Source: Aliikangiella maris | GTDB taxonomy: Bacteria; Pseudomonadota; Gammaproteobacteria; Enterobacterales; Kangiellaceae | Assembly (NCBI RefSeq): GCF_040719265.1 | Contig: NZ_JBFDAH010000023.1 | Location: 1-64,000 of the forward strand | Length of the DNA stretch: 64,000 bases | Reading direction: 5' to 3' | Shown here: positions 17,790-26,734 of the stretch, one piece after another | How positions within the stretch are numbered: the first letter of the stretch is position 1 | Layout of the letters: each line of letters begins with the position of its first letter | The notes under the pieces: model-generated | Told to the model about the DNA's origin: nothing | What the model saw: the letters and a program-made list of their open reading frames with translations, nothing else | Databases searched by the model: none | Made by a program: the position numbers and the translations under genes

Positions 17790-18410
17790 TTATCCGAGAT
17801 AATCTTGACCGAACAGATAAACTTCCCGAGATCTTGGGCGTGATGCTTTTGGTTTACGCACCTTAACAACCCTAAATTGGCTGACTACTGCCTGTTTATA
17901 TTGATCAAATCCTTCTCCCTGAAAGACTTTAACAACAAAATTGCCACCTTTTTGCAGAATTTGAGAAACCAGATCTAATGCCAGCTCAACTAAATACATA
18001 GAGGCAGGCTGATCAATCGCACCTACGCCACTTATATTGGGGGCCATATCTGAAATAACAAGGTCTGCTTTTTGATTATTCATTGCAGCCAATATTTTAT
18101 CCAACACTTCTTCTTCCCTAAAGTCACCTTGAATAAACTCAACGCCATGCAAGTAGTCCATTGGCAAAATATCAGTGGCAATTATTTTACCCTGACTACC
18201 GACTTTTTTCGCGGCATATTCCGACCAGCCGCCTGGTGCAGCACCTAAATCAACTAGTGTCATTCCCGGCTTAAGAAGCTTGTCTTTTTCGTCCAGTTCC
18301 TGCAATTTATATACAGCCCGTGAACGAACCCCCTCATCTTGAGCGCGTTTCACATAAACATCGTCAAAATGCTCTTTTAGCCAGCCTTTACTGCTTTTAC
18401 TTTTTGCCAT
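17790..18410 (-). CDS. rlmE: 23S rRNA 2'-O-ribose uridine-2552 methyltransferase (RlmE/RrmJ)
   Basis: SAM-dependent methyltransferase (206 residues) modifying U2552 in the A-loop of 23S rRNA on the 50S subunit. Visible: the N-terminal SKGWLKEHFDDVYVKRAQDEG, the SAM site LVDLGAAPGGWSEYAAKK, DLVISDMAPN, and the catalytic Lys of FVVKVFQGEG; the family tetrad is K-D-K-E. Divergent from yhbY and upstream of ftsH, the standard arrangement. Confidence 0.96.
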   Translation of the reverse strand: MAKSKSSKGWLKEHFDDVYVKRAQDEGVRSRAVYKLQELDEKDKLLKPGMTLVDLGAAPGGWSEYAAKKVGSQGKIIATDILPMDYLHGVEFIQGDFREEEVLDKILAAMNNQKADLVISDMAPNISGVGAIDQPASMYLVELALDLVSQILQKGGNFVVKVFQGEGFDQYKQAVVSQFRVVKVRKPKASRPRSREVYLFGQDYLG

Positions 18411-18586
18411 TATTGATAATTAAACCTGCAATATGATGACATCGTCTAAATTTTATCCATTAAAATGAATAAATTCCCGTCAATTCACCCTAAGACTCAC
18501 TCTTATGTACGAACAGACTGGAATATTGTCTCAAATTTTTCATTAAAGTGTTAAACTTAGCGCAATCTATTTGCAAGAATTTAACT

Positions 18587-18883
18587 ATGACAGACTTAAG
18601 TAATAAACAAATCAGACATCTTAGAGCGTTAGCTCATGCAATGAAACCAGTTGTTATTATTGGCGATAAGGGCGTTTCGCAGGGGGTTATAGATGAAATA
18701 AATAACTCTTTAGAAATTCACGAGCTGATAAAAGTCAAAATCCGGGCTGAAGAGCGCGAAGATCGACAAGAAATGATAGATTTAATCGTCAAAAAAACTG
18801 GCGCAAGCTATATCCAGCGCGTTGGCCATATTGTTACCCTGTTCAAGCGGAATAAAGAAGCTAAAATAGCCTTGCCTAAATAA
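18587..18883 (+). CDS. yhbY: YhbY, CRM-domain ribosome-assembly RNA-binding protein
   Basis: A 98-residue protein consisting of one CRM domain (KQIRHLRALAHAMKPVVIIGDKGVS, and the GxxG-like loop region near the centre). The family binds the pre-50S subunit. The frame also opens at TTG/ATG-like codons 13 codons upstream (18548), but homologous proteins start as MTDLSNKQIRHLRALAH, so ATG 18587 is chosen. Divergent from rlmE-ftsH; all three act on ribosome or membrane-protein quality. Confidence 0.93.
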   Translation: MTDLSNKQIRHLRALAHAMKPVVIIGDKGVSQGVIDEINNSLEIHELIKVKIRAEEREDRQEMIDLIVKKTGASYIQRVGHIVTLFKRNKEAKIALPK

Positions 18884-18940
18884 CCTGCGATCATTCGAGA
18901 ATTGAATTTTTCCCTTGAATCATTCCAAAGCATAACAACC

Positions 18941-18980
18941 AAACAAAGAACCAATAAGACTTAAACGGACTTATTGGTTC
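18941..18980 (-). terminator. Intrinsic terminator after the S9 peptidase gene
   Basis: 11-bp perfect stem GAACCAATAAG / CTTATTGGTTC (18948-18958 with 18970-18980), eleven-base loop, followed on the minus strand by TTTGTTT. It may also end yhbY transcripts from the other side. Confidence 0.8.
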
Positions 18981-18994
18981 AACGGTTAATTGAT

Positions 18995-20962
18995 TTACAG
19001 GTGTTTTTGCAGAAATTTCAGGTAAGCATTAGATGCAGTGATACGATTAGATTTTTTACGAAATCCGTGTCCTTCATCATCAAACAGCACATACTCAACA
19101 GGCACATTGTTTTTACGAATAGCCGCAACCATTTCATCACTTTCAATTTGTAAAACCCGCGGGTCATTTGCTCCTTGTACAATTAAAACCGGGTTAGTGA
19201 TGTTTTCAGCATGAAAAAGTGGCGATATTGCTCTTAATCTATCCTGATCAGTTGCTGGATCTCCCATTTCATTATAAAAATATTTCTTAAAGCTCTCCCA
19301 CCACGGCGGAATACTCTCTAGTGTTCTCACCCAGTTAGTCACACCGAAAATATTAATGCCAACTTTAAATTCTTGAGTAAACGCCATTGCAGCCATAGTC
19401 ATATAGCCGCCATAACTCCCGCCCATCACACCAATTCGGTCCTGATCAATCCAGTTGAGGGTTTGCAAGTATTTTTTTCCGTAGACAATATCTTGCAAAT
19501 CATCCTGACCATGCTTTTTGTCATCCAGATGATAAAACGTTTTACCGTATCCCGAAGATCCGCGATTGTTGACGGCAAAAATCGCATAACCTTGATTAAC
19601 CAAATGCTGAATTGCTGCCCGATACCCTTTACGCGACTGGCCTCCAGGTCCACCATGCACCCAAATTAATGCGGGTACCTTTTGGCTGGCTGAAGCAGTT
19701 TTGGGGCGATATAGAAGTCCAGGTACGGTTAAACCATCAAAACTTTTAAAACGTTTAACTTCGCTCATAACAAGATGCGCTTCATCAATACTGCTAGGTA
19801 AGGAGCGAGTCAAGCGCTTCGCTTTGTTTTCACCAATAACATAACTAAACAGGTTTGAAGGAGACGTATCTGAATTTATATAAAAGGCCATCTTTTTACT
19901 GTTAGCCGAAAAATTTACGCCGCGTAAGTCACCTGCGGGTAATTCAGGCATAGCAATCTGTTTACCACTGGCAACTTCAGCCATATCTAACTGGGTTTGT
20001 GCATCCTGGTTAACACCCACTACTCGATATTTACCATCATCTGAAAATTGAACAAATGACACATCCCAATTCGCTTGATAAAAAAGTGACTGCTTATCGG
20101 TTGCCAATTCATATTGCCACGCTTGAGCATATTCACCATGTTCATTTGTCGAATAAATCAAATAGCGACTATCGGGAGTGAATGTAAAACTGGCGTAACT
20201 GATATCGCCATCATGAGGAGTTAACAACTTTGCTGGCTGATTTTCAGCCTGCAAGTCCACCAAATATAAATTTGAGTTAGCATTGGTAATAGTTTCAGTC
20301 AAACTCAACCAGCGACCATCAGGGCTTACCACGCCAATATTAAAGTTATTATCATTTTGATAAAGCAACTCTCGTTGATAGCCTTCTACCGAATACCGAT
20401 ATAAATCGGTAATTTTAGGATTGCGCTCGTTAGTCGTTACATAAAACGCCTTTTTATCTTTATGCCAACCTGCAAATGCTGCGCGCAAATTTTTACCTGG
20501 CGTGATATCTGTTGTTTTGCCATCAAGCTCGCGTACATAAATGTGCGTTAGTTCATTACCACCATTATCTGCAACATACAAAATGCGATCATCTTGCGGA
20601 AACCAGCTAACCCCAAAGGTTGCATCAGAAGTCGAGTGGGTAAGTTGTGTTGACTCACCGCCGTTCATTGGATAACGATAAACATTAAAGACACCACTGA
20701 CATCACTACTCACTAAAATCGCAGAGCCATCATGGTTAATCGAGGAACCAGATAAGGAGACAGTTTTAAAAAACTCTTCAGCCGAATATTGCTGATGCGA
20801 TGTCGCTATTTTTTTCAAATTGTCCTGTTTGCTGACCGATTGTGCCGATGTTTCTGATGTCTGTTGAGTAACCGCCTCTTTTTCGTTGTTACAGGCACTT
20901 ACCCCCCCAAGCAATAATAGAGCACATAATCTTACTTTTATTTTATCGTTAGTATTATTCAT
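18995..20962 (-). CDS. S9 family prolyl-oligopeptidase-type peptidase, lipoprotein
   Basis: About 655 residues. A lipoprotein signal ends in LLLGGVSAC, so Cys would be lipidated. A beta-propeller of WD/PD40-like repeats (about 60-400) precedes an alpha/beta hydrolase domain with the nucleophile in GVMGGSYGGYMT, Asp in QGANDPRV and His in DDEGHGF: a complete serine triad. This suggests a cell-envelope dipeptidyl/acyl-aminoacyl peptidase working on peptides. GTG at 20989 is in frame, but GAGAG just upstream of ATG 20962 and the lipoprotein signal favour the shorter start. Confidence 0.9.
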   Translation of the reverse strand: MNNTNDKIKVRLCALLLLGGVSACNNEKEAVTQQTSETSAQSVSKQDNLKKIATSHQQYSAEEFFKTVSLSGSSINHDGSAILVSSDVSGVFNVYRYPMNGGESTQLTHSTSDATFGVSWFPQDDRILYVADNGGNELTHIYVRELDGKTTDITPGKNLRAAFAGWHKDKKAFYVTTNERNPKITDLYRYSVEGYQRELLYQNDNNFNIGVVSPDGRWLSLTETITNANSNLYLVDLQAENQPAKLLTPHDGDISYASFTFTPDSRYLIYSTNEHGEYAQAWQYELATDKQSLFYQANWDVSFVQFSDDGKYRVVGVNQDAQTQLDMAEVASGKQIAMPELPAGDLRGVNFSANSKKMAFYINSDTSPSNLFSYVIGENKAKRLTRSLPSSIDEAHLVMSEVKRFKSFDGLTVPGLLYRPKTASASQKVPALIWVHGGPGGQSRKGYRAAIQHLVNQGYAIFAVNNRGSSGYGKTFYHLDDKKHGQDDLQDIVYGKKYLQTLNWIDQDRIGVMGGSYGGYMTMAAMAFTQEFKVGINIFGVTNWVRTLESIPPWWESFKKYFYNEMGDPATDQDRLRAISPLFHAENITNPVLIVQGANDPRVLQIESDEMVAAIRKNNVPVEYVLFDDEGHGFRKKSNRITASNAYLKFLQKHL

Positions 20963-21166
20963 ACATTCTCTCGCGTTAACCCTTATCACATTGACTATTG
21001 TTCAATTTAACCTTAACCAACAGTCGACATTATTGTCTATTGCAAGATTCCAATCGACACGATGTTTTTTTTAGTTGATTAAGCCATCTCCATGTTGTTC
21101 AAGTCTGCCTTTATCACGTTTAAATTGAATTCAAACTATTCGTTATCATTCAACTGCCAGCAAGTT

Positions 21167-22297
21167 CTATTCTGGCAAAACTCGGTAAATATTTCCCTCA
21201 TCGGTCGCCAGATAAATATAACCATCATTTAATTGAGTAACATTTCGTACGCGAATTAAATCAGACAGTATGGTCTTTTGCGCAACAACCTTGTTACCTT
21301 TTAATTGACACAAAATGACTTTACCAAATTTTAACGAGCCTACAATTAAGTGCCCTTTCCATTTTGGATAATAATCACCAACGACAAATGTCATGCCTGA
21401 TGGCGCAATTGAAGGATCCCAATACCAAACAGGCTGTTCCATTCCTTTTTTTTCTGTTAACTCAGTAAATTGACTACCATCATAATTTACACCATAACTG
21501 ACAATAGGCCAGCCATAGTTTTTCCCACCTTCAATTATATTGATTTCATCACCACCTTTAGGACCATGTTCGTGCACCCAAACTTGACTGGTTTGAGGGT
21601 GCAATGCCATTCCTTGTGGGTTACGATGCCCGTATGAATAAATAGCGGGCTTGGCATCTGGTATTTTCACAAAAGGATTGTCTGTAGGAATTTTTCCATC
21701 ATCATGTATACGATAAATCTTACCGGCATCTAATTGAATACTTTGTGGATTTGTCTTTCTATCTCCACGATCACCAATCGAAAAATATAAGTAGCCATCA
21801 CTGTCAAATACCATTCGACTGCCAAAATGTTGTCTTTTACTGGTATAAGGTTGGGCAACATAAATTTGCTGAACATCGATGAGTTGTTTTTTATCTTTGA
21901 GCTTTGCTCGCATAATGGCAGTATTACTCAACGTTCTTTTCTCATCGGGATGCGAATACGAAAAATAAATCCAACCGTTATCTTTAAAATTTGGATGAAG
22001 CTGAATATCAAGCAAACCACCCTGACCAAAATCATGCACAGGAGGTAACCCTGAAATTTGGTGTTTAAGCAACTTATCGCTGGTAATATAAAATAATTTT
22101 CCTGGACGACTAGTCGCAATAAAATCGCCATTAGGTAACTGAGTCAATCCCCAAGGTATTTCAATATCTTTAGCAATCAGCATTAGCTTATAGCCATTAC
22201 GCTCTATCGTCTCACCGATAGATAATGTACGACCTTCAAAAGCGATACCCCCATTAATAGCAATGATAAGCAGCGTCATTATTTTAAAAAATTTCAT
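21167..22297 (-). CDS. PQQ-dependent glucose/sorbosone-type dehydrogenase, secreted
   Basis: A 376-residue periplasmic enzyme of the soluble glucose dehydrogenase/YliI (Asd) six-bladed propeller family. The signal peptide spans about residues 1-20. Motifs typical of the family: IPWGLTQLPNGDF, LLDIQLHPNFKDNGWIYFSYS, HFGSRMVFDSDGYLYFSIGDRG, YSYGHRNPQGMALHP, EHGPKGGDEINI. It would oxidise aldose sugars with PQQ and calcium. ATG at 22297 is preferred over an in-frame TTG two codons earlier. Orientation is divergent from the LysR gene at 22848. Confidence 0.88.
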   Translation of the reverse strand: MKFFKIMTLLIIAINGGIAFEGRTLSIGETIERNGYKLMLIAKDIEIPWGLTQLPNGDFIATSRPGKLFYITSDKLLKHQISGLPPVHDFGQGGLLDIQLHPNFKDNGWIYFSYSHPDEKRTLSNTAIMRAKLKDKKQLIDVQQIYVAQPYTSKRQHFGSRMVFDSDGYLYFSIGDRGDRKTNPQSIQLDAGKIYRIHDDGKIPTDNPFVKIPDAKPAIYSYGHRNPQGMALHPQTSQVWVHEHGPKGGDEINIIEGGKNYGWPIVSYGVNYDGSQFTELTEKKGMEQPVWYWDPSIAPSGMTFVVGDYYPKWKGHLIVGSLKFGKVILCQLKGNKVVAQKTILSDLIRVRNVTQLNDGYIYLATDEGNIYRVLPE

Positions 22298-22384
22298 CAG
22301 CAAACACCCAAATGGTTAAGTACTAAAAATTATATTGTCAGGCTATCATACATTGTTACAATCGCAGTTAAATTTCACGACTTG

Positions 22385-22449
22385 CTACAGTTCTACACTA
22401 CTGTTCTATACTACTGTTCTACACTACTGTTCTATACTAGCGTTCTATA
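22385..22449. repeat. Five tandem 13-bp repeats, CTACTGTTCTAYA type
   Basis: Five contiguous units (22385, 22398, 22411, 22424, 22437), each 13 bp. Units 2 to 4 are CTACTGTTCTA followed by TA or CA alternately; units 1 and 5 carry one or two changes. A sixth decayed unit may follow. They lie about 90-150 bp upstream of the dehydrogenase start. Confidence 0.9.
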
Positions 22450-22723
22450 CTTGGCTTTCAAAAACTTACACTTCGCTTTTTTGAATACACTAAACATTGA
22501 AAACCACTTTAATTAGCATTCAACAAAAGCAGTCATTTTGTTTAACTTTAACATACCCAAAATCAAAAATAATAGCGCAAAGGCATGGTTAGCTTAAATT
22601 ATTCAATTTATCTATAATTTTAAATAGTTACCTTCATTTCACTTAAAAAACTAACTAGTTACTCAAACCTCCAACTTTAATCGAGTCTTACAAAAAATTT
22701 TTTTTGGTCATAAAAATGGTGAT

Positions 22724-22748
22724 AAAAGCGATGGTATCCATCGTTTAT
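22724..22748. promoter_or_regulatory. Imperfect palindrome upstream of the LysR gene, possible operator
   Basis: CGATGG (22729-22734), TAT, CCATCG (22738-22743) with AAA and TTT on the outside, interrupted by one mismatched pair. LysR regulators often bind such dyads between divergent genes. No expression evidence; the call rests on symmetry and position. Confidence 0.35.
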
Positions 22749-22847
22749 TGTGATAGCATTCTACTCAACAACGATAATAACAATTAATACTTAATATCCA
22801 GTTTAATTGTTTTAGATTAATTGGTCAGGAATATAAAGTAGAACATC

Positions 22848-23745
22848 ATGCGTTTATGTCATATTGAAATTTTTAATGCAGTTTATACCACAGGCTCAGT
22901 CAGCAGTGCAGCAAAAATGCTAAACATAACTCAACCAACGGCCAGCAAAATACTTAAACATGCCGAATCACAATTAGGCTTTCTACTTTTTGAGCGTATT
23001 AAGGGCCGTCTTGTGCCAACAGAAGAAGCCAAAGTACTCTTTAGCGAAACTAGAAATATTTATAAACAGATTTCCTCTTTAAAAAGAACTTCGCGCAATT
23101 TAAGTCGCCCTGAAATGGGATGTATTAAAATTGCGACGGTTCCGGCAATTGGCATAGAATTATTGCCTAAGGCTATTATTGAATTTAAAAAAAATTCACC
23201 AAGACGTTCAATTTGAAGTCCAAGTTTTGCAATATGATAATGTGATCGATGCATTAGTCGAACATAATAAAGACATCGGTATTGTAATGAGCCCATTCGA
23301 TTCAGCTTATATGACCAAAATTCCATTAGCCAAAAGTGAATTTGTATGTGCCTATGCCAAAGGCGAATTTAGCGATACTATCGAGCGCTTGCATCTTTCA
23401 CAACTCAATGAATTACCCTACATTAGTATCGAAGACAGCGGACCACTCAGTCATATTCTTTCCAGTTACACTGGCGATGAAAGTATTGGGATTGATGTCT
23501 CTTTAGTTGCGCAAACTTATTTTGTTGCCAGAAACTTGGTAGCATTTGGTGGTGGAATATCTGTTGTTGATGAATACACTGCCCGCTCAGAGGGCGCAGG
23601 TCCAATTAAATTTAAGGGATTTCAACCAGCACTATATTTTGATTTATGCGCTATTCATATTGAAAACAGACGCCCCGCCAAAATCTGTCTGGATTTTCTT
23701 GATTTTTTTAAGCAAAACTTTTTGGAAAACCACACACCACTTTAA
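22848..23745 (+). pseudogene. LysR-type regulator (NocR/OccR-like) with a +1 break at an A8 tract
   Basis: Residues 1 to about 116 give the LysR helix-turn-helix (TGSVSSAAKMLNITQPTASKILKHAE) and the start of the effector domain. At the A8 run 23187-23194 the frame shifts and stops at 23214-23216. Reading one A fewer restores IIEFKKIHQDVQFEVQVLQYDN and runs on to the stop at 23745, giving a normal LysR length of about 298 residues. No other damage is visible, so the lesion is recent, a sequencing error in a homopolymer, or bypassed by polymerase slippage. The protein would probably act on the divergent sugar dehydrogenase, an inference from position. Confidence 0.8.
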
Positions 23746-23909
23746 TGATACTCCCCATCTCTTCTTTGCATCCAGCAAGACTAAGTTGGCGATTGCTCGC
23801 TTACTGCCCTGAGTGTCTTCATTTCAGGGCAAACGCCGTACTTTCCCAACTAAAAAGTGTTCAAAATAGCAGCATCTGAAGAACTTTTTGATCAATATTG
23901 AACTAATTA

Positions 23910-23939
23910 TTGACTTAGCTGAATTCTGTTTAGTATAGT
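23910..23939 (+). promoter_or_regulatory. Sigma70 promoter of tRNA-Leu
   Basis: TTGACT (23910-23915), 18-bp spacer, TATAGT (23934-23939), followed by a GC-rich discriminator as expected for a stringently controlled stable RNA gene. Confidence 0.75.
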
Positions 23940-23965
23940 TCGCCGCAGCGCATAGCTAAAGATTT

Positions 23966-24052
23966 GCCCAGGTGGTGGAATTGGTAGACACGCCAGCTTC
24001 AGGTGCTGGTGGCCTTCGGGCCGTGGAGGTTCAAGTCCTCTCCTGGGCACCA
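23966..24052 (+). tRNA. tRNA-Leu (anticodon CAG)
   Basis: An 87-nt class II tRNA with CCA encoded. The acceptor stem GCCCAGG pairs with CCTGGGC (24042-24048). The anticodon arm CCAGC-TTCAGGT-GCTGG gives anticodon CAG, a long variable arm follows (GGCCTTCGGGCC), and the T arm carries GTTCAAG. Discriminator A, then CCA. It reads CUG codons. An accessory island starts right behind it, as often happens at tRNA-Leu genes. Confidence 0.97.
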
Positions 24053-24158
24053 TTTGATAACAAGAACACTTATCTGAAAATATCCACTTGTTGCAATAAG
24101 TTTTATCCTATTTCGCATACCCCTATATTCGTTTCTTTTTTTCATCTCTATCAATGAA

Positions 24159-24578
24159 TCATAGTTCCCATCCTTGTGAACGTGAGTTAAACCTTTCGGA
24201 TAAAGAGCTTTCTTTGTCAATTTTTTCGAAAGAATCTAAATCCTTGTCGTATGTTTTTTCTTTTTCTGTATCGCGTCCTAGTTGCTCATCGATTTGATCA
24301 AAAGCATCTTGTTGTTGTGAGTATTTTTCTCTATCTCTTTGTTCTTTTATTTCAAAATGCTCAGCATCCACATCGCTAGTATCATAACCAGGCCGTAGTT
24401 GAGGGTGAGGGTTATCCTCTTTAATCATATCGGGGACTTCTACCTCAACGACCTCATTACTTTTATCCTGACTTACTTCCTGTATGCTGTCCTGTGCCGT
24501 TTCACTAAATTCCTGTGAAACTTCATTTTTGGATTTGCCCATGCCTGTGGGCATGAAATCATCATTTTCAGATGCCAT
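24159..24578 (-). CDS. Unknown acidic island protein
   Basis: A 139-residue, highly charged protein (many Glu, Asp, Lys, Gln; few hydrophobic residues), probably largely disordered. It has a Pro-rich centre (NPHPQLRPGYDTSD) and a helical C-terminal half with spaced Asp/Phe-Glu-Lys-Ile-Asp patterns (DAFDQIDEQL, DSFEKIDKES). There is no signal peptide or membrane segment. ATG 24578 follows AAGGACG. It is the first island gene next to the tRNA. I do not recognise a family; the tail of a mobilization protein is one possibility. Confidence 0.65.
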   Translation of the reverse strand: MASENDDFMPTGMGKSKNEVSQEFSETAQDSIQEVSQDKSNEVVEVEVPDMIKEDNPHPQLRPGYDTSDVDAEHFEIKEQRDREKYSQQQDAFDQIDEQLGRDTEKEKTYDKDLDSFEKIDKESSLSERFNSRSQGWEL

Positions 24579-24653
24579 ATATCGTCCTTACCCATTTGGG
24601 CAGTTGGTTTAATTTTCTTGCAAATTTTGCAGTGTTTCGGGCATAGTGATGCT

Positions 24654-24971
24654 ATGAATTATCATCAAAAATACCGGAAAAAATGGTCTCATGTTGAATT
24701 TGAAACCCGCGCCTTACCAGAAATTAATGGCGTAACACCACTCATTTCGATGCCGCTTTGGTACTGGAAAAATTTGGACAACCATGTCAAGTCCTCCGCT
24801 GCGACAGTCACCAGCATCACAGAGTTTTGTCTTGAACATGCGCAAATGAAGCGCAAAGAAGAAAACTGCGGTTTTAGTGAAATTTTCTATGAAGGTTTCC
24901 TCTATTATATTTACAATGGCTATTGCAGACGCCTGCAAGACGAAAAAGGAATTGCTAATAGATTTTGGTGA
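24654..24971 (+). CDS. Small unknown protein, possibly ribbon-helix-helix
   Basis: About 105 residues from ATG 24654 (an in-frame TTG at 24618 is less likely). The middle (TPLISMPLWYWKNLDNHVK, then TVTSITEFCLEHAQ) has the pattern of a beta strand and two helices seen in ribbon-helix-helix DNA-binding proteins such as CopG or MobC-type accessory factors. The C-terminal part (FYEGFLYYIYNGYCRRL) is aromatic. Its start lies about 75 bp from that of the divergent acidic protein. The RHH reading is an inference from the pattern only. Confidence 0.5.
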   Translation: MNYHQKYRKKWSHVEFETRALPEINGVTPLISMPLWYWKNLDNHVKSSAATVTSITEFCLEHAQMKRKEENCGFSEIFYEGFLYYIYNGYCRRLQDEKGIANRFW

Positions 24972-24994
24972 TCTCGTTTTCAACTTCATAACAC

Positions 24995-25888
24995 TCACCA
25001 TGTTCTATAGCCTTGCACATAGGCAATTTCGCCGTTGACATGATTAGGCCAATGAGCGAATTTTTCCGGTACTTGCATCCGAATAAATTTTCGAGTTTTA
25101 CTCCCCCAGAAATATTTTCGTTTTATTTTTATGCTGTCTAACGGCGGGAAGAGAGGATCTGGTGCATACCGTCCTGCCATAGCAGGATTTTGCCAATAGT
25201 TCGGCAGCTTTTGTGCAAGAATGGGTGGTAACCCTGCGCCAGGTGATAAAATTATCACTTCATTTTTAAGACGCATGATTTCTGCGGGGTCAATCAAATA
25301 TCGTCCGGTATATCGCCCTTGATGACTTTGGGTATGTTGGTGGTGATAACTTTCCGAAGCTTCCAATACATCCTCGCCACGCAGCATGGCATCGCGCCAT
25401 GCTTTTTCAGCCATAAATTCCCTGTCGGCCTGCGCCATCGGATCATCCACAAGAATCGAAGTTTTACCAATGGCATCAGCAATAGATGTTGCGGAATTAA
25501 TATTCCGAATGCCTCCGCCAAGGTAGATTTGTTGACCGCAGCTATCGAGAATTTCTTCCGCACCAGCCTTGCCAAACAAATGGATGAGTTGGCTAGGGCT
25601 TTGATAAATTAAAATAGTGTGGAAGTACTTTCGGCATTCACTCACCGCTTGTTTGATGAACTCGGCACGTCCGAGTGTCGCAGCTTCCTCAAGATAAAAA
25701 GTCGAACGTGCGCCTCTAACATTGCGCATACAATGCAGCATGGCAATGCCAACCACCATACGGGAAAGGCTTGCCATGATTTTACCGCTACCACCGCGCA
25801 ACACGTAATAAATCCCGACTTTTTTATCTGGGTCAGACAGGTATTCCAAATAGTCTTCATCTCCGTTGATTATTCGGTACGTAAGCAC
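24995..25888 (-). CDS. C-terminal half of a type IV coupling protein (VirD4/TraG/TraD), truncated
   Basis: A 297-residue frame resembling the motor-domain C-terminal half of conjugative coupling ATPases: DPDKKVGIYYVLRGGSGK, the Walker-B-like STFYLEEAATLGRAEFIK, TILIYQSPSQLIHLFGKAGA, then LDSCGQQIYLGGG and the IMRLKNEVIILSPG segment. The membrane helices, Walker A and all-alpha recognition region expected upstream are absent. The apparent GTG start abuts, in the same frame, the TAG stop of the next upstream gene and has no ribosome site. I regard it as a remnant, probably untranslated on its own. It would normally deliver DNA and relaxase to a type IV secretion channel. Confidence 0.7.
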   Translation of the reverse strand: MLTYRIINGDEDYLEYLSDPDKKVGIYYVLRGGSGKIMASLSRMVVGIAMLHCMRNVRGARSTFYLEEAATLGRAEFIKQAVSECRKYFHTILIYQSPSQLIHLFGKAGAEEILDSCGQQIYLGGGIRNINSATSIADAIGKTSILVDDPMAQADREFMAEKAWRDAMLRGEDVLEASESYHHQHTQSHQGRYTGRYLIDPAEIMRLKNEVIILSPGAGLPPILAQKLPNYWQNPAMAGRYAPDPLFPPLDSIKIKRKYFWGSKTRKFIRMQVPEKFAHWPNHVNGEIAYVQGYRTW

Positions 25889-26734
25889 CTATCGAATGCG
25901 AATAAATTCTGGCGTGCTAACGCCATTATCAATAAAGTAATCTCTCCATACGCCGCGCAATTCTTCCTCGCTATAACAATACTCAAGCCCTTGCTGACCA
26001 TAGCCACCGCGCATCAACATTAAGAAACTGACATTCACCCCTGATAGCGTTTCAGGTTTTAAGCGCTCTTGATAAATGCGGCGCTGTTTAATTTTGTTGA
26101 AAGTCGGCATATCATCTTTAACACGACAAAATTTAAGGCTTTCGCTATTTTGAATCGCATCGGATATAACAACGAGGGAGTCACCTTGTTCCGGCTTAGT
26201 TAAACGCGAAACCGAACGAATAAATTCAAGTATCGGAGACTGGCTTGTTTGGCGGCGAGATTCATCCGGTAAGAAAGCCAATAAAGCGTCAAGCTGTGGC
26301 TTAAAAACATTCTTAAAGAGCCGCTGCTTTTGTTTTCTTAAATAACCTTCACTCGCATCCGGCGCTCCAATGTCTGAAAGTTCATTTGCATTTCTGGCTT
26401 GACCACAAATATGAAATCTCGGTGCAGGAACACTTGAAATCTGATCGCCTTCCGTTGTGAAGACAGATAACCGCTCATTAAATCCCAATTGCTGATAAAG
26501 ATTTTCGAAATAAGTGTGCAATGCTCTGGCCTGCGTTTCATTCCAACGCGGCTCACTGGCATCGACCAACACAATTGTTTGTGGCGCATAAACATGACTA
26601 AAGCAACCATATGAGTCTGCGGTTATCTTGCCCATAGATTCCCACAATAAATATCCGGTGCCTGCGACACAAAAAACAAGCGCGCATCCCATAGTTGCTA
26701 TTTTAGGCAATTGCTTTTTCATTCGTCTTTTCAT
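25889..26734 (-). CDS. Membrane-anchored protein with von Willebrand A-like fold, unknown role
   Basis: A 281-residue protein with a basic N terminus and one membrane helix (about 13-32, MGCALVFCVAGTGYLLWE). A periplasmic or cytoplasmic domain follows with alternating strands and helices: TIVLVDASEPRW (MIDAS-like DxS start), then GDSLVVISDAIQNSE and GVNVSFLMLMRGGYG. Order and spacing suggest a vWA-like Rossmann fold with an incomplete metal site. ATG 26734 has AGGAG seven bases upstream, better than the ATG 11 codons earlier. It overlaps the upstream coiled-coil gene by 32 bp, so both are co-translated. I infer a conjugation or envelope role from the neighbouring coupling protein. Confidence 0.65.
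   Translation of the reverse strand: MKRRMKKQLPKIATMGCALVFCVAGTGYLLWESMGKITADSYGCFSHVYAPQTIVLVDASEPRWNETQARALHTYFENLYQQLGFNERLSVFTTEGDQISSVPAPRFHICGQARNANELSDIGAPDASEGYLRKQKQRLFKNVFKPQLDALLAFLPDESRRQTSQSPILEFIRSVSRLTKPEQGDSLVVISDAIQNSESLKFCRVKDDMPTFNKIKQRRIYQERLKPETLSGVNVSFLMLMRGGYGQQGLEYCYSEEELRGVWRDYFIDNGVSTPEFIRIR

Larger units (their letters stand above)
22298..22847. other. Long divergent intergenic region with tandem repeat and dyad
   Basis: A 550-bp AT-rich stretch between the sugar dehydrogenase and the LysR gene. It holds five 13-bp tandem repeats (22385-22449) close to the dehydrogenase and a dyad (22724-22748) about 100 bp before LysR. I see no RNA gene or open frame of note. Confidence 0.6.

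Noticed and set aside
22385..22449. CRISPR or phage att cluster from 13-bp repeats
   Set aside because: Units are too short and directly adjacent; no cas or integrase genes nearby.
23806..23832. Terminator TGCCCTGA/TCAGGGCA after the LysR gene
   Set aside because: Stem is good but no U-run follows on either strand; left out as a terminator.
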